Of a stretch of DNA of 35,479 nt, positions 23,077-32,705 are shown in pieces. The notes under the pieces were generated by a model, which saw only the letters and a list, made by a program, of their open reading frames with translations, did no database searches and was not told the DNA's origin. The stretch is from Dehalococcoidia bacterium (GTDB lineage: Bacteria > Chloroflexota > Dehalococcoidia > Lucifugimonadales > VXLM01): positions 1-35,479 of the forward strand of contig VXLM01000064.1 in NCBI GenBank assembly GCA_009841605.1. The letters run 5' to 3'. Both the position numbers and the translations under genes were made by a program. The stretch's first letter is position 1. Each line of letters starts with the position of its first letter.

Positions 23077-25128
23077 TCATTCGAACTGATCCTCTATCCC
23101 ATCGAAGTCGGTATCTACTATGATGAACTGGTGTTGGAAATAGTCGTGGATAGTGCCAGCTTCGATGAGTGTTCTGTAGTAGCTCCTTGATACCGATTTG
23201 GCATCGGTAACGGTGATCGGAAACCTTCCCTGCATATCGAACCGCCACTCGGTCGATCTGAAAACGGCCACGCCGTTGCTGATCGGGGCGGTGTGAGCTT
23301 CACCATCGATAGTGATTTCCACTGTACCCTCCGCCATCCCGTCTATCCCGATCATGATGACGTATTCGGTTTCTCGATCCTGTTCGAAGTCCTCGAGGCC
23401 GAAGAAATAGTAACTATCCCTGGCGCCTTCGTCGTGCTCGACATAATCGGTGAAGGTCACCGCTCCCTTGTATAGTCCGATAGGAAACTTGTCCATCTCC
23501 AGTTCTTCAGCGTAGGACCATCCGAATCCGGCCGGAGAGCCATCAGGATACCTATCCCATTCAGTTTTGAAGTCGTAGGTGGCGTACTCCTGTCCGTATG
23601 CGTCAGTGACTTCCACGACGAAGGGGGAACGTTGCGTATCAATGTAATGTAGTCCATTTTCCCCACGGCTTGTCGCAATCCACTCGGGGACATACTTGAG
23701 ATCTTCGTCTGACATGTCCCACAACTTTCCACCTGGAATTGCATAGGCCAGAGCGAACAACTGATCGCCAAATTCCCCGTATGATCGAATAGCCAGCAAT
23801 ACGTAAGCGCCCTCGTCAAGCTCTCTTCCGTTGAATACCGGCAGAGTGTCTAGATACTCACTGAGCGGATAGCCGTTTAGCTCCGGAACCACAGTCTCCC
23901 ACAAATTAACCACATCTTCTCGGTTGGGACGCCAGTCCGAATCTTCCCGAATCGCTTGATAGTAGAGCGACATAAACTCCTTGATGAAATTGGGGTTCTC
24001 TCGGACCATCATCTGGACGGTTGTCGCAGCAATGGAGTATCTGTTTTCTGCTCCGCTCGGAGGGTTCCAAAAGTCACCTGCTCCCGTCCACCTGAGATTC
24101 TTGATGGCGTCGTAGAAAGCAGTCCCTACACTCCAATACTGATTGGGCCTCTCTTCCAGGAGCAGCAAGGTCGCGGGATCGCTAGGATAGCTGCACACAT
24201 ACTCGTGGACGATCTCAAAGGCCATCCCCTCGGCGATCCCCTCTTCGAAACCACTTAGGGCGGTATCATAATCCCAGTTCTTGTCTGGGGTTATGGTGTA
24301 CCTGCCCTTCCAAGCATGCGCCATCTCATGGACGATCAGCCTGGGTACAAAGCTCGTATCGGTCAGCAGAGTACGTCCGTAGTCAGTTATCTCAATAGCT
24401 TCGTATTCCTCTCTCACATTGTCGATGAAGACATTCAAAGTCTCTGCCGGCGGGCCCAGATATTCGTACAGAATAGGGAACACTCGCTTCAGAAATTCCC
24501 TGTATTGGCTCTCCGCCTCTTCAGGAAAGGCATTTGAAAATGTGTAGCTGATTCTGTTGGATGGGTCGCCTATTGACGAGGGCTCCGGAAACTCCCTTGT
24601 GGATAGACGAATGCCGAACTCAGAATAGTAGTTTGCTGCAAGTTCGGGTTCTTGGGGAAAGCTGAAGGCATCGAGCGGATCGAAACCGTACTTCTTCTCT
24701 GCTACGTCCGTCATTCCGTCTCCATCGGAGTCGGTGAAATCCCCTGACAGATACCTGGTCAACGCGATGGGCGCTGCAGAGTTCCGCTCAGTGGTTTGCG
24801 TGGCCGACGGTTCGGAGGTTGGCGTGACCGTCGGGCTGGGCAGAGGAGAGGGTGTGATTGTTGGCGTAAAGGTAGCTGTCGGTGTCGGAGATGACGTGGG
24901 TGTGTGGGTAGGCGTCGGCGTTCGAGTCACCGTCGGCGTTAGTGTAAGAATAGCCTCTACGGTTACCTGAACGTCCGCGTCTATGGCCGTCTGCTCATCG
25001 AGTTTTGCCGCTGTTTGAGCTTCGGCGGTCGCGCCGATGTTGGGAGGATTGTCGCCACAAGCCGCCGCAGTGACGACGAGAATCGCCACGACGATACTTA
25101 CTGATGCTTTCCAGTATCGGAACGGCAT
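23077..25128 (-). CDS. Surface lipoprotein with Thr/Pro stalk and gluzincin-like HExxH protease domain
   Basis: A 683-residue protein with a lipoprotein signal ending [10 protein letters not shown] (Cys24) and a Thr/Pro stalk at about 62-112. A calcium-loop-like DSDGDGMTDVAEKKYGFDP (133-151, thrombospondin-type-3/EF-like) follows. The zinc-protease core has VHEMAHAW (His267, Glu268, His271) and a downstream FEEGIAEG (probable third ligand Glu296), the gluzincin arrangement. The C-terminal 250 residues are beta-rich, end DTDFDGIEDQFE (a second calcium-type loop) and may bind substrate. The leader and first 35 residues closely resemble those of the next gene downstream, though the catalytic domains are unrelated. 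It is probably exported and membrane-anchored; the substrate is unknown. Confidence 0.75.
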   Translation of the reverse strand: MPFRYWKASVSIVVAILVVTAAACGDNPPNIGATAEAQTAAKLDEQTAIDADVQVTVEAILTLTPTVTRTPTPTHTPTSSPTPTATFTPTITPSPLPSPTVTPTSEPSATQTTERNSAAPIALTRYLSGDFTDSDGDGMTDVAEKKYGFDPLDAFSFPQEPELAANYYSEFGIRLSTREFPEPSSIGDPSNRISYTFSNAFPEEAESQYREFLKRVFPILYEYLGPPAETLNVFIDNVREEYEAIEITDYGRTLLTDTSFVPRLIVHEMAHAWKGRYTITPDKNWDYDTALSGFEEGIAEGMAFEIVHEYVCSYPSDPATLLLLEERPNQYWSVGTAFYDAIKNLRWTGAGDFWNPPSGAENRYSIAATTVQMMVRENPNFIKEFMSLYYQAIREDSDWRPNREDVVNLWETVVPELNGYPLSEYLDTLPVFNGRELDEGAYVLLAIRSYGEFGDQLFALAYAIPGGKLWDMSDEDLKYVPEWIATSRGENGLHYIDTQRSPFVVEVTDAYGQEYATYDFKTEWDRYPDGSPAGFGWSYAEELEMDKFPIGLYKGAVTFTDYVEHDEGARDSYYFFGLEDFEQDRETEYVIMIGIDGMAEGTVEITIDGEAHTAPISNGVAVFRSTEWRFDMQGRFPITVTDAKSVSRSYYRTLIEAGTIHDYFQHQFIIVDTDFDGIEDQFE

Positions 25129-25173
25129 TCAGGATGTGTGGGACGGGGCTCGAAGCCCCGCCCGGCTAATTCC

Positions 25174-25620
25174 CTATGCCAGCGTAGCTTCGACGCTGAG
25201 TTCCACGTTGCCGGCGATGGCCGCGGATATGGGGCAGCCGTCCTTGGCTCCCTCCGCTGCCTCTTGGAAGCTTTCGGCGGTCGCTCCGGGGACCGTGCCG
25301 GTGACGGTGAGGGCGCTGCTTGCGACCTTCCAGCCGACTTCCTGCTGCGCGAACGTGACCGTTGCGCTTACTTCCAGCTTGGTCGGTGGTGTCTCCGCTT
25401 GTGTAAGCATGTTGGACAGGGCCATGCAGTAACAGGCCGCGTGCGATGATGCGAGCAGCTCTTCCGGGCTGGTGGTTGTGATGCCGCGGTCGGTCCTCGC
25501 GGCCCATGAGACCGCCTGATCGCTGAACGCGCCGCTGGACGCGCTTACCTGTCCGCTTCCCTCCAGAAGCGATCCCTCCCATACTGCGTTCGCCGTGCTC
25601 TTCGCTGTTGCCAATGCCAT
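25174..25620 (-). CDS. osmC: OsmC/Ohr-family peroxiredoxin
   Basis: The 148-residue length matches the family. The two redox cysteines lie in [12 protein letters not shown] (Cys63, with Cys65 nearby) and [11 protein letters not shown] (Cys129). [17 protein letters not shown] is the OsmC signature. OsmC-type enzymes reduce organic hydroperoxides in the cytoplasm with a dithiol donor. AAGGAG lies 7 bp before the ATG. The gene is divergent from lepA and follows no other - strand gene closely, so it is probably transcribed alone. Confidence 0.9.
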   Translation of the reverse strand: MALATAKSTANAVWEGSLLEGSGQVSASSGAFSDQAVSWAARTDRGITTTSPEELLASSHAACYCMALSNMLTQAETPPTKLEVSATVTFAQQEVGWKVASSALTVTGTVPGATAESFQEAAEGAKDGCPISAAIAGNVELSVEATLA

Positions 25621-25831
25621 GTTTTGTCTCCTTCCTCATAGTTTTGTGTCTCTGCGTGTGGGCGTCGAAACGCGCCGCCATATCATACTCCGTGCTGGGG
25701 TCGGTGTGCAGGGGAAGGAAAGAAGGAAGAGGAAAGAAGAAAGAAGAACGGAATGCGTGTTGAGCGAAGAGCGGAATACCGTCACTCAATTTAGATTCCC
25801 CGTTCGGCGTTGCCGTGCTACCATCAATAGC

Positions 25832-27700
25832 ATGGACTCGCGGTACGTACGCAATTTCTGCATCATCGCCCACATCGATCACGGCAAGTCGACGCTTGCT
25901 GACCGGCTGCTCGAAGTCACCGGCGCGCTCGACAGGCGGGAGATGGTCGAGCAGGTGCTCGACTCGATGGAGCTTGAGCGCGAGCGGGGCATCACCATCA
26001 AGGCCCAGGCCGTGCGCCTGTCGTACAAGGGCAGGGACGGGGAACCGTACCAGCTCAACCTGATCGACACGCCGGGCCACGTCGACTTTTCTTACGAGGT
26101 GTCGCGGAGCCTAGCTGCCTGCGAGGGCGCTCTGCTTGTCGTGGACGCCACGCAAGGCATCCAAGCGCAGACGCTGGCGAACGTGTACCTGGCGCTGGAG
26201 AATGACCTTGAGATCATTCCCGTGATAAACAAGGTCGATCTCGACGCGGCGGAGCCGGAGCGCATTGCAGAGGAGGTGATGCAGGCGTTCGGGTTCGAGC
26301 GGGAGGAGCTTCTCTTCGTTTCAGGAAAGACGGGGACGGGGGTGTCCGAACTGCTCGATGCCGTTGTCGAACGTGTTCCGCCTCCGACCGGCGAACCGGA
26401 AATGCCCTTTCGCGCGCTGATCTTCGATTCCAAGTACGACAGCTACAAAGGTGTGGTCGCCTACGTCCGCGTGCGCGACGGGGAGATTCTTCCGAACAGC
26501 CGCGTCCGCATCATGTCAAACGGCAAGGAGAGCCAGGCCCTCGAATTGGGATACTTCAGTCCCGACGCGGTCGAGGCGAACGCTCTCGAAGCGGGGCAGG
26601 TTGGGTACATCGCGACAGGACTGAAGGCCGTCGGTGATGCCCCGGTCGGTGATACGATCACGCTGGCCGACAATCCCGCCGCGGAGACGCTCGCGGCGTA
26701 TCGGCCTCTCAAGCCGATGGTCTTCGCCGGACTGTATCCCGCCGACGGCGAGGAGTATCTCGGCCTTCGCGACGCTCTTGAAAAGCTCCAGTTGAACGAC
26801 GCGGCGCTAACGTACGAGGCGGAAAGCTCCGCAGCCCTGGGAACGGGGTTCCGGTGCGGCTTTCTCGGCCTTCTCCACATGGACGTGGTACAGGAGCGGC
26901 TCGAGCGCGAGTACGACATCAATCTGATCGCCACATCGCCGAGCGTGGCATTCCGAGTGCTGACCACGGACGGTGAGCTAACCGAGATCGACAATCCTTC
27001 CCGACTGCCCGAAGTCAGCCTCATCGAGGAGATCCGAGAGCCTTGGGTCGATCTGACTATCATCGTGCCCGCCAACTTCATCGGCGCGACGATGGACCTC
27101 GTGACGGAGCGTCGGGGTGTCTTCAACCGAATGGAGTACATCCAGTACGGGCCGTCGGGCAATGGGGCAGAGGGGAACGGCGTGTCAGCCGACATAGGAG
27201 CGCAGTCGGTCTCCCAGACCCGCGTGATGATGGAATTCTCTATGCCGCTGTCCGAGATGCTGATCGACTTCTATGACCGTCTGAAGTCGACCACACAGGG
27301 CTACGCTTCGATGGACTACTCGCTGAGCGACTATCGCGCCGAGAGGCTCGTGAAGCTTGAAATCCTCGTCAACGGCCAGCCGGTCGACGCGCTCTCGGTC
27401 ATCGTCCACCGCGAAGGCGCGTACGAGCGTGGCAGGGACCTCGTCAAGAAGCTGCGAACCCTGATCCCGCGCCAGATGTTCGAGGTGCCGATCCAGGCCG
27501 CCATTGGTGGAAAAATCCTCGCGAGGGAGACGGTCAAGGCGCTGCGAAAGAACGTTCTCGCCAAGTGCTACGGGGGAGACGTGACCCGCAAGCGAAAGCT
27601 GCTCGAACAGCAGGCCGAGGGCAAGAAGCGGATGAAGAAGGTCGGCAGCGTCGAGATACCGCAGGAAGCCTTCATGAGCATCCTGAAGGTGGAGCGGTAG
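25832..27700 (+). CDS. lepA: Elongation factor 4 (LepA)
   Basis: Start chosen at ATG 25832 ([20 protein letters not shown]); the frame is open upstream to 25595, but that part is Arg/Lys-rich and unlike the family. The 622 residues contain G1 AHIDHGKS (13-20), G3 DTPGH (79-83) and G4 NKVD (133-136). The LepA-specific C-terminus ends with [17 protein letters not shown]. LepA is a ribosome-binding GTPase that acts in translation elongation or ribosome biogenesis under stress. A Gly/Asn/Ala-rich insert ([19 protein letters not shown]) replaces a usually shorter loop near residues 433-452. No strong ribosome site precedes the ATG. Confidence 0.95.
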   Translation: MDSRYVRNFCIIAHIDHGKSTLADRLLEVTGALDRREMVEQVLDSMELERERGITIKAQAVRLSYKGRDGEPYQLNLIDTPGHVDFSYEVSRSLAACEGALLVVDATQGIQAQTLANVYLALENDLEIIPVINKVDLDAAEPERIAEEVMQAFGFEREELLFVSGKTGTGVSELLDAVVERVPPPTGEPEMPFRALIFDSKYDSYKGVVAYVRVRDGEILPNSRVRIMSNGKESQALELGYFSPDAVEANALEAGQVGYIATGLKAVGDAPVGDTITLADNPAAETLAAYRPLKPMVFAGLYPADGEEYLGLRDALEKLQLNDAALTYEAESSAALGTGFRCGFLGLLHMDVVQERLEREYDINLIATSPSVAFRVLTTDGELTEIDNPSRLPEVSLIEEIREPWVDLTIIVPANFIGATMDLVTERRGVFNRMEYIQYGPSGNGAEGNGVSADIGAQSVSQTRVMMEFSMPLSEMLIDFYDRLKSTTQGYASMDYSLSDYRAERLVKLEILVNGQPVDALSVIVHREGAYERGRDLVKKLRTLIPRQMFEVPIQAAIGGKILARETVKALRKNVLAKCYGGDVTRKRKLLEQQAEGKKRMKKVGSVEIPQEAFMSILKVER

Positions 27701-28030
27701 GGACGAGACGGAGTCGGTAATTCACGGTGTCGACGACGTAAGACCTTAGATTCCTCCCTATGGTCGGAGTACCTCATGAGGGTCGTTACCCTCACCTCCT
27801 GAAATGGAAATGGCGTTGGACTCTCTGTTTCTTGTGGGACTGACGGCGAGGCACCGAAGATGGATTCCTGCCTTCGCAGGAATGACGGTGCTGTTTTCGC
27901 TCTAGGGCTGACCTTTGAACATAGACAGGATTGAGGATAGCGGTTGTGCAAAGGCGTCCGTTGCGGAGAACCCCTCTGATTCACTACAATTGGCAGTCGC
28001 ATCTATCCAACACCCGGAGAGGAGATCGGA
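27701..28030. other. Intergenic region between lepA and the EF-G-like gene, with two hairpins
   Basis: No gene is seen. TGAGGGT/ACCCTCA (27777-27783 and 27788-27794) form a 7-bp stem with a 4-base loop, a weak candidate lepA terminator without a T-run. ATTCCTGC/GCAGGAAT (27864-27871 and 27876-27883) form an 8-bp stem within a segment widely found as a dispersed repeat in bacterial genomes. GGAGAGGAG just before 28031 is the ribosome site for the next gene. Confidence 0.6.
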
Positions 28031-30070
28031 ATGGCGACCTACGATACCGACCACTTGCGCAACGTTGTGCTTCTATCCCACAGCGGTGCGGGCAAGACCA
28101 TTCTCTCCGAATCCGCGCTCTTCGCGACCAAGGCGACGACCCGTCTGGGCCGCGTCGAGGACGAGACGACCACCTCCGACTACGAGCCGGAAGAACACAA
28201 GCGCCAAAACAGCGTTCAGACATCGATCCTTCCGGTGATGCATGGGGACTACAAGATCAACCTGATCGACAGTCCCGGCTATGCCGACTACAGGGGCGAG
28301 GTCGCTTCGGCCCTCCGCGCCGCCGACGCCGCCCTTGTGCTGGTCTCGGCCCCGTCAGGAGTTGAGGTCGGCACCATCCAGATGTGGCAGATGGCCGGAG
28401 ACCTGCCCAAGCTGATCGTCGTGAGCAAGCTGGACAGGGAGAACTCCGACTTCGACCGTGTCATGGCGGCGCTCGTCGAGGCATTCGGGCGGGAGTGCGT
28501 GCCCGTCCAGCTTCCGATAGGCTCCGAGGCCGACTTCAGCGGTGTTGTGAACCTGCTCGATCCGAATGCCGACGTTCCCGACGACCTCGCAGATGAGGCC
28601 GAGGAGGCCCGCGAAAGAATCATCGAGGCCGCGGCGGAGTCCGACGAGGAGTTGGCGGACAAGTACCTCGAGGGTGAGGAACTGACGCAGGAGGAAATCT
28701 ACGCCGGCATCAAGGCGGGAATGTCCGAAGGGACGTTCATCCCCGTGCTGGCAACCTCTGCGCTCAACGGGGTCGGTGTCGACGAGCTGCTCGACTCAAT
28801 TGTCGGATTACTGCCGTCTCCAGCCGACCGTCCAGCCCACACGGCTCAAAGGGGCGAGGAGGACATCGAGCTGGCTGCGGATAGCTCCGGCCCGCTCGCC
28901 GCGCAGGTGTTCAAGACCTCCGCCGACCCGTTCGTGGGCAAGCTCTCCTACTTCAAGGTCTTCAGCGGCACCCTCAAGAGCGATTCGCAAGTGTGGAACG
29001 CCAACCGAAACGAGAATGAACGCACCGGCACGGCGTACACCATTCGAGGCAAGGAACAGGAGGGGGTCGATGAGCTGGCAGCCGGTGACATCGGCGCGCT
29101 CGCCAAGCTGAACTCCGCCCTCACCGGAGACACCCTATCCGACAAATCCGCTGCGATCACGCTACCCGCCCTGGAATTCCCTCCGCCCGTATTCTCGATG
29201 GCCGCATTCCCCAAGTCGAAGGCCGACGTGGACAAGCTGACGAACGCCATCTCCCGCATGGCCGAAGAGGACCCCAGTCTGAGCGTGACCCGCGAGCCGA
29301 ACACCGCGGAGCTTCTGCTCGGCGGACTTGGCGACGTTCACGTAGACGTTGCGGTCGAAAAGATGAAGCGCAAGTTTGGCGTCGAAATCCTTCTAATGAC
29401 CCCCAAGGTCCCGTACAAGGAGACCATCAGCCGGCAGTCGAACTCCCACTATCGTCATAAGAAGCAGAGCGGAGGGCACGGCCAGTTCGCGGAGGTCTAC
29501 CTTGAGATACAACCCCTGCCGCGCGGTTCGGGCTTCGAGTTCGATGAGAGAGTGGTGGGAGGAGCGGTGCCGAGGGAGTACATCCCGTCTGTGCAGAAGG
29601 GATGCGTGAAGGCCCTCGACTCCGGTGTCATCGGCGGGTTCCCCGTCGTGGACGTTAAGGCGACGCTGTACGACGGCAGCTTCCACCCGGTCGACTCGTC
29701 TGGCGTGTCGTTCGAGATCGCGGGCAGCAATGCCTTCTCCGACGGCATCAATCAAGCGACTCCGCAGCTGTTGGAGCCGATCATGTACGCCCAGATCCTC
29801 GTACCGGACGGTGATACGGGAGACGTCATGGGCGACCTCAACAGCAAGCGCGCGCGCATCCTGGGAATGAATCCCGAAGGGAACGGGTTTACGACTATCG
29901 AGGTTGAGGCGCCGCAGGCAGAGATGATGCGATACGCTACCGACCTGCGCTCACAGACCCAGGGGCGGGGCACCTTTACCATGCGGTTCGACCGATACCA
30001 GGAAGTGCCGACACACCTTGTCGATAGGGCCGTCGAGCAGCAGAAGGAGCTCGAAGAGGCAAGGGCCTAG
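28031..30070 (+). CDS. EF-G-like GTPase (FusA2-type)
   Basis: A 679-residue translational GTPase with the EF-G domain order. G1 is SHSGAGKT (16-23), G3 DSPGYAD (80-86) and G4 SKLD (132-135). Domain II begins near residue 290 and the domain IV region includes HYRHKKQSGGHGQFAEV. The G1 and switch regions differ from canonical EF-G (AHIDAGKT and RGITI), as in the second EF-G-like group found in many bacteria, whose role in translocation or recycling is not settled. GGAGAGGAG lies just before the ATG. It is separated by 330 bp from lepA and by 45 bp from the FAD oxidoreductase. Confidence 0.88.
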   Translation: MATYDTDHLRNVVLLSHSGAGKTILSESALFATKATTRLGRVEDETTTSDYEPEEHKRQNSVQTSILPVMHGDYKINLIDSPGYADYRGEVASALRAADAALVLVSAPSGVEVGTIQMWQMAGDLPKLIVVSKLDRENSDFDRVMAALVEAFGRECVPVQLPIGSEADFSGVVNLLDPNADVPDDLADEAEEARERIIEAAAESDEELADKYLEGEELTQEEIYAGIKAGMSEGTFIPVLATSALNGVGVDELLDSIVGLLPSPADRPAHTAQRGEEDIELAADSSGPLAAQVFKTSADPFVGKLSYFKVFSGTLKSDSQVWNANRNENERTGTAYTIRGKEQEGVDELAAGDIGALAKLNSALTGDTLSDKSAAITLPALEFPPPVFSMAAFPKSKADVDKLTNAISRMAEEDPSLSVTREPNTAELLLGGLGDVHVDVAVEKMKRKFGVEILLMTPKVPYKETISRQSNSHYRHKKQSGGHGQFAEVYLEIQPLPRGSGFEFDERVVGGAVPREYIPSVQKGCVKALDSGVIGGFPVVDVKATLYDGSFHPVDSSGVSFEIAGSNAFSDGINQATPQLLEPIMYAQILVPDGDTGDVMGDLNSKRARILGMNPEGNGFTTIEVEAPQAEMMRYATDLRSQTQGRGTFTMRFDRYQEVPTHLVDRAVEQQKELEEARA

Positions 30071-30115
30071 ATCTGCAATCTCATCCATGATGGGCGTCGC
30101 GGCAAGGGGGAGGCC

Positions 30116-31303
30116 ATGCACTATAAGTATGTGATAGTCGGAGGAGGCATGACGGGGGACTCCGCCATCGGGGGAATCCGGGAGGTAGACACGGACGGCT
30201 CCATAGCACTGTTCGGCGACGAGAGCGAAGTCCCGTACAACCGGCCCCATCTCTCCAAGGGGCTGTGGCACGGGAAGTCGCTGGAAGACATCCAGCGCGA
30301 CACGACCCGTGACGGGGTCGATCTTCACCTTGGTCGCCGGATTGAGGGCCTTGACCTCGATGGCAAGTCCGTAACCGACGACCAAGGAGCCAGCTACACG
30401 TTCGACAAGCTCCTTCTTGCGACCGGCGGATCGCCGAGACGATTGCCGTTCGGAGGAGACAGCGTCATCTACTTCCGCACGGTGGACGACTATCGCCGTC
30501 TGCGGGCGCTGGCCGACAGCGGGGACGAATTCCTGGTGATCGGCGGCGGCTTCATCGGCTCCGAGATCGTGGCCTCTCTCTCGCACAATGACAAGCGCGT
30601 CACGATGGTTTTTCCCGAACCATCGATAGGCAGCAGCATCTACCCCGCCGATCTGAGTTCCTTCCTCAACGACTACTACCGCGAGCACGGTGTGGAGGTG
30701 CTGGCCGAGCACGTCGTCTCCAATGTCGAGACGCGGGGAGACCGCGTGACGGTCACGGTAACGTCCAACGACTCGTCGGACTCGCGGGAAATCGTCGTCG
30801 ATGGCGTCGTCGCCGGCCTGGGCATCGAGCCGAACGTCGAGCTTGCCCGGAAGGCCGGGCTGAACGTGGATGACGGCATATCGGTCGACGGGAACCTCAA
30901 TGCGTGTCACCCTGATGTCTACGCCGCGGGCGACGTCGCCAACTACTGCAACGACGTGCTAGAGCGAAGGATTCGCGTCGAGCACGAGGATAGCGCCAAC
31001 ACTATGGGAGCCGCCGCAGGGAAGGCGATGGCTGGAGAGGGAGAGCCATTCAGCAACGTGCCGTACTTCTGGTCGGACATGTTCGATCTGGGCTACGAGG
31101 TGATGGGACACATCGACTCGGGCATGGAGATCGTCCCCGATTGGAAGGACGAGTTCAAGGAAGGCGTCGTCTATTACCTGGAGGGTACCCGCGTGCGAGG
31201 CGTACTGCTCTGGAACATGTGGGACAGGTGGGGCCCGGCAGGCGATCTCGTTGCCGATGTTGGACCGCACACTCCCGCCGACCTCATGGGCCGTATTCAG
31301 TGA
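30116..31303 (+). CDS. FAD-dependent NAD(P)H:ferredoxin/rubredoxin-type oxidoreductase
   Basis: The 395 residues contain an FAD-binding VIVGGGMTG near the start (7-14), an NAD(P)-binding VIGGGFIGSE (141-150) and the second FAD motif VYAAGDVA (268-275), in the order of the two-dinucleotide-binding flavoprotein family. The C-terminal domain with VPYFWSDMFDLGY is typical of AIF/ferredoxin-reductase-like members that pass electrons to a small iron-sulfur partner. No redox-active CxxxxC pair is present, which argues against disulfide reductases. No ferredoxin or oxygenase gene is adjacent, so the partner is unknown. GGGAGG precedes the ATG. Confidence 0.85.
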   Translation: MHYKYVIVGGGMTGDSAIGGIREVDTDGSIALFGDESEVPYNRPHLSKGLWHGKSLEDIQRDTTRDGVDLHLGRRIEGLDLDGKSVTDDQGASYTFDKLLLATGGSPRRLPFGGDSVIYFRTVDDYRRLRALADSGDEFLVIGGGFIGSEIVASLSHNDKRVTMVFPEPSIGSSIYPADLSSFLNDYYREHGVEVLAEHVVSNVETRGDRVTVTVTSNDSSDSREIVVDGVVAGLGIEPNVELARKAGLNVDDGISVDGNLNACHPDVYAAGDVANYCNDVLERRIRVEHEDSANTMGAAAGKAMAGEGEPFSNVPYFWSDMFDLGYEVMGHIDSGMEIVPDWKDEFKEGVVYYLEGTRVRGVLLWNMWDRWGPAGDLVADVGPHTPADLMGRIQ

Positions 31304-31378
31304 CCTGTGCTTCGCTTCGATCACGCCGAACGCTCATTCCATGGCAGATCCCTTGAATGAGGCCTTCCGTAACTCTCC

Positions 31379-32593
31379 ATGATTAACCCTCTGAGGTTCT
31401 GGACGCGGGCTCCTCAGGCGCGTCGCACGCTCCTCTTCGCTTCGGCGACACACGTGTGGAGCGATCTGTTCTTCGCCCTGTATGCTCCACTGCTTCCACT
31501 CATCAAGGACGACCTTGACCTGACCTTCACGGAAGTGGCCATGCTCAAGTCGTTGTACGCCGCGGCGTCGGCCGTCCTGCAGGTGCCTGTGGGCTTCATG
31601 GCCGACAGGGTCGGGGAGTTCTGGCTGCTCGTGGGAGGAAACCTGTGGGTCGCCGTGGGACTCATCGCCATGGCCCTCGCGCCGAGCTTCGTTCTGCTGC
31701 TGGCGTTCACGCTTCTCGGCGGACTTGGCGGCGGCACGCAGCACCCGCTGGCGTCAGGCATCGTCTCCCGCGCCTACGACAGTAGGGCTCGAGCAACGGC
31801 AGTCGGCACCGTCAACTTCGCGGGGGATCTCGGCAAGATGGCAGCACCCGCGTTCGCCCTGGTCGTTGCCGTGTCCTACGGCTGGCGCGGGACTATGCTC
31901 GTCATCGGCATCGGAGCGATCGCCTTCTTCCTCGCGTTGATGTTCATTCGCAGAAGCGTCGAAATCGACAGACCGGAGCCGGTGGAATCGAAGCGAGCCG
32001 ATGCCTATGACGGTACCGACAAACCGATCACCGGATTCAAGATTCTCAGCGTCGTGGGGTTCATCGACTCCGCTATCCGCGCGGCTGCCCTCACATTCGT
32101 GCCTTTCATCCTCGAGGACCGGGGGATGGAGAGCACCGAGATCTTCATCATGCTCATCCTGCTGCTCGCCGGAGGCGCATTCGGCAAGTACTTGTGCGGT
32201 TGGTTCAGCGAACGTCACGGCCTCATCAGCATCGTGTGGGTTACCAAGGCGTCGGCAGCGATATTCCTGGTCGCGACGATCTACGCGCCGATGGTGACGA
32301 TGGCACCACTAATGGTGCTGCTCGGAATCGGGCTGAACGGCACGTCGTCGTCGCTCTACGCCACGGTTGCAAGCTTCGTGCCACAGGCGCGTCGCTCCCG
32401 CATGTACGGTTTCTTCTACACCACCAATGAGATCGGCTCGTTCGCGGCCCCGCTTGCTTTTGGCCGCGTCGCGGACGTTTTCAGCATCCGGGCAAGCATG
32501 GCTCTCATGGGTCTACTCGCCGCTACCATCTTGCCTGTCAGCCTGGCCCTGCGTGGCTTCCTCCGGCCCTCGCCGGCATGGGAGGAAGCATAG
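31379..32593 (+). CDS. MFS transporter
   Basis: A 404-residue polytopic membrane protein with about twelve hydrophobic spans. It has the MFS motif-A-like loop ADRVGEFW after span 2, a charged central loop (RRSVEIDRPEPVESKRAD) between halves, and the matching loop GWFSERHG in the second half. LIKDDLDLTFTEVAMLKSLY is typical of the first periplasmic loop region. The family moves small molecules using ion gradients. Substrate and direction cannot be predicted. It follows the FAD oxidoreductase by 75 bp, with a HAD gene 112 bp downstream. Confidence 0.88.
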   Translation: MINPLRFWTRAPQARRTLLFASATHVWSDLFFALYAPLLPLIKDDLDLTFTEVAMLKSLYAAASAVLQVPVGFMADRVGEFWLLVGGNLWVAVGLIAMALAPSFVLLLAFTLLGGLGGGTQHPLASGIVSRAYDSRARATAVGTVNFAGDLGKMAAPAFALVVAVSYGWRGTMLVIGIGAIAFFLALMFIRRSVEIDRPEPVESKRADAYDGTDKPITGFKILSVVGFIDSAIRAAALTFVPFILEDRGMESTEIFIMLILLLAGGAFGKYLCGWFSERHGLISIVWVTKASAAIFLVATIYAPMVTMAPLMVLLGIGLNGTSSSLYATVASFVPQARRSRMYGFFYTTNEIGSFAAPLAFGRVADVFSIRASMALMGLLAATILPVSLALRGFLRPSPAWEEA

Positions 32594-32648
32594 GGGAGTG
32601 CTCCAGAAAACATGGTAAGCCGGTCTAGAACCATGAACAGCACCATGA

Positions 32649-32680
32649 TCCTTCGACAGACTCTGATCAGGGTGAACGGA
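32649..32680. repeat. Degenerate half-site of the dispersed hairpin repeat
   Basis: CCTTCGACAGACTCTGATC followed by AGGGTGAACGGA keeps the outer parts of the right half of the composite repeat (CCTTCGACA and AGGGTGAACGG), with a small insertion in the middle. It lies between the MFS and HAD genes. Confidence 0.5.
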
Positions 32681-32705
32681 AGCGTTTCCTCAGGAGGACT
32701 ATCAC

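Noticed and set aside
20290-25128. Long + strand frames opposite the lipoproteins, including Val/Gly-rich ones
   Set aside because: They mirror the low-complexity stalk and protease codons on the opposite strand. The - strand frames have signal peptides and catalytic motifs.
25595-25831. 79-codon N-terminal extension of LepA
   Set aside because: The extension is Arg/Lys-rich, overlaps the osmC start region on the other strand, and LepA proteins begin at the residues encoded from 25832.
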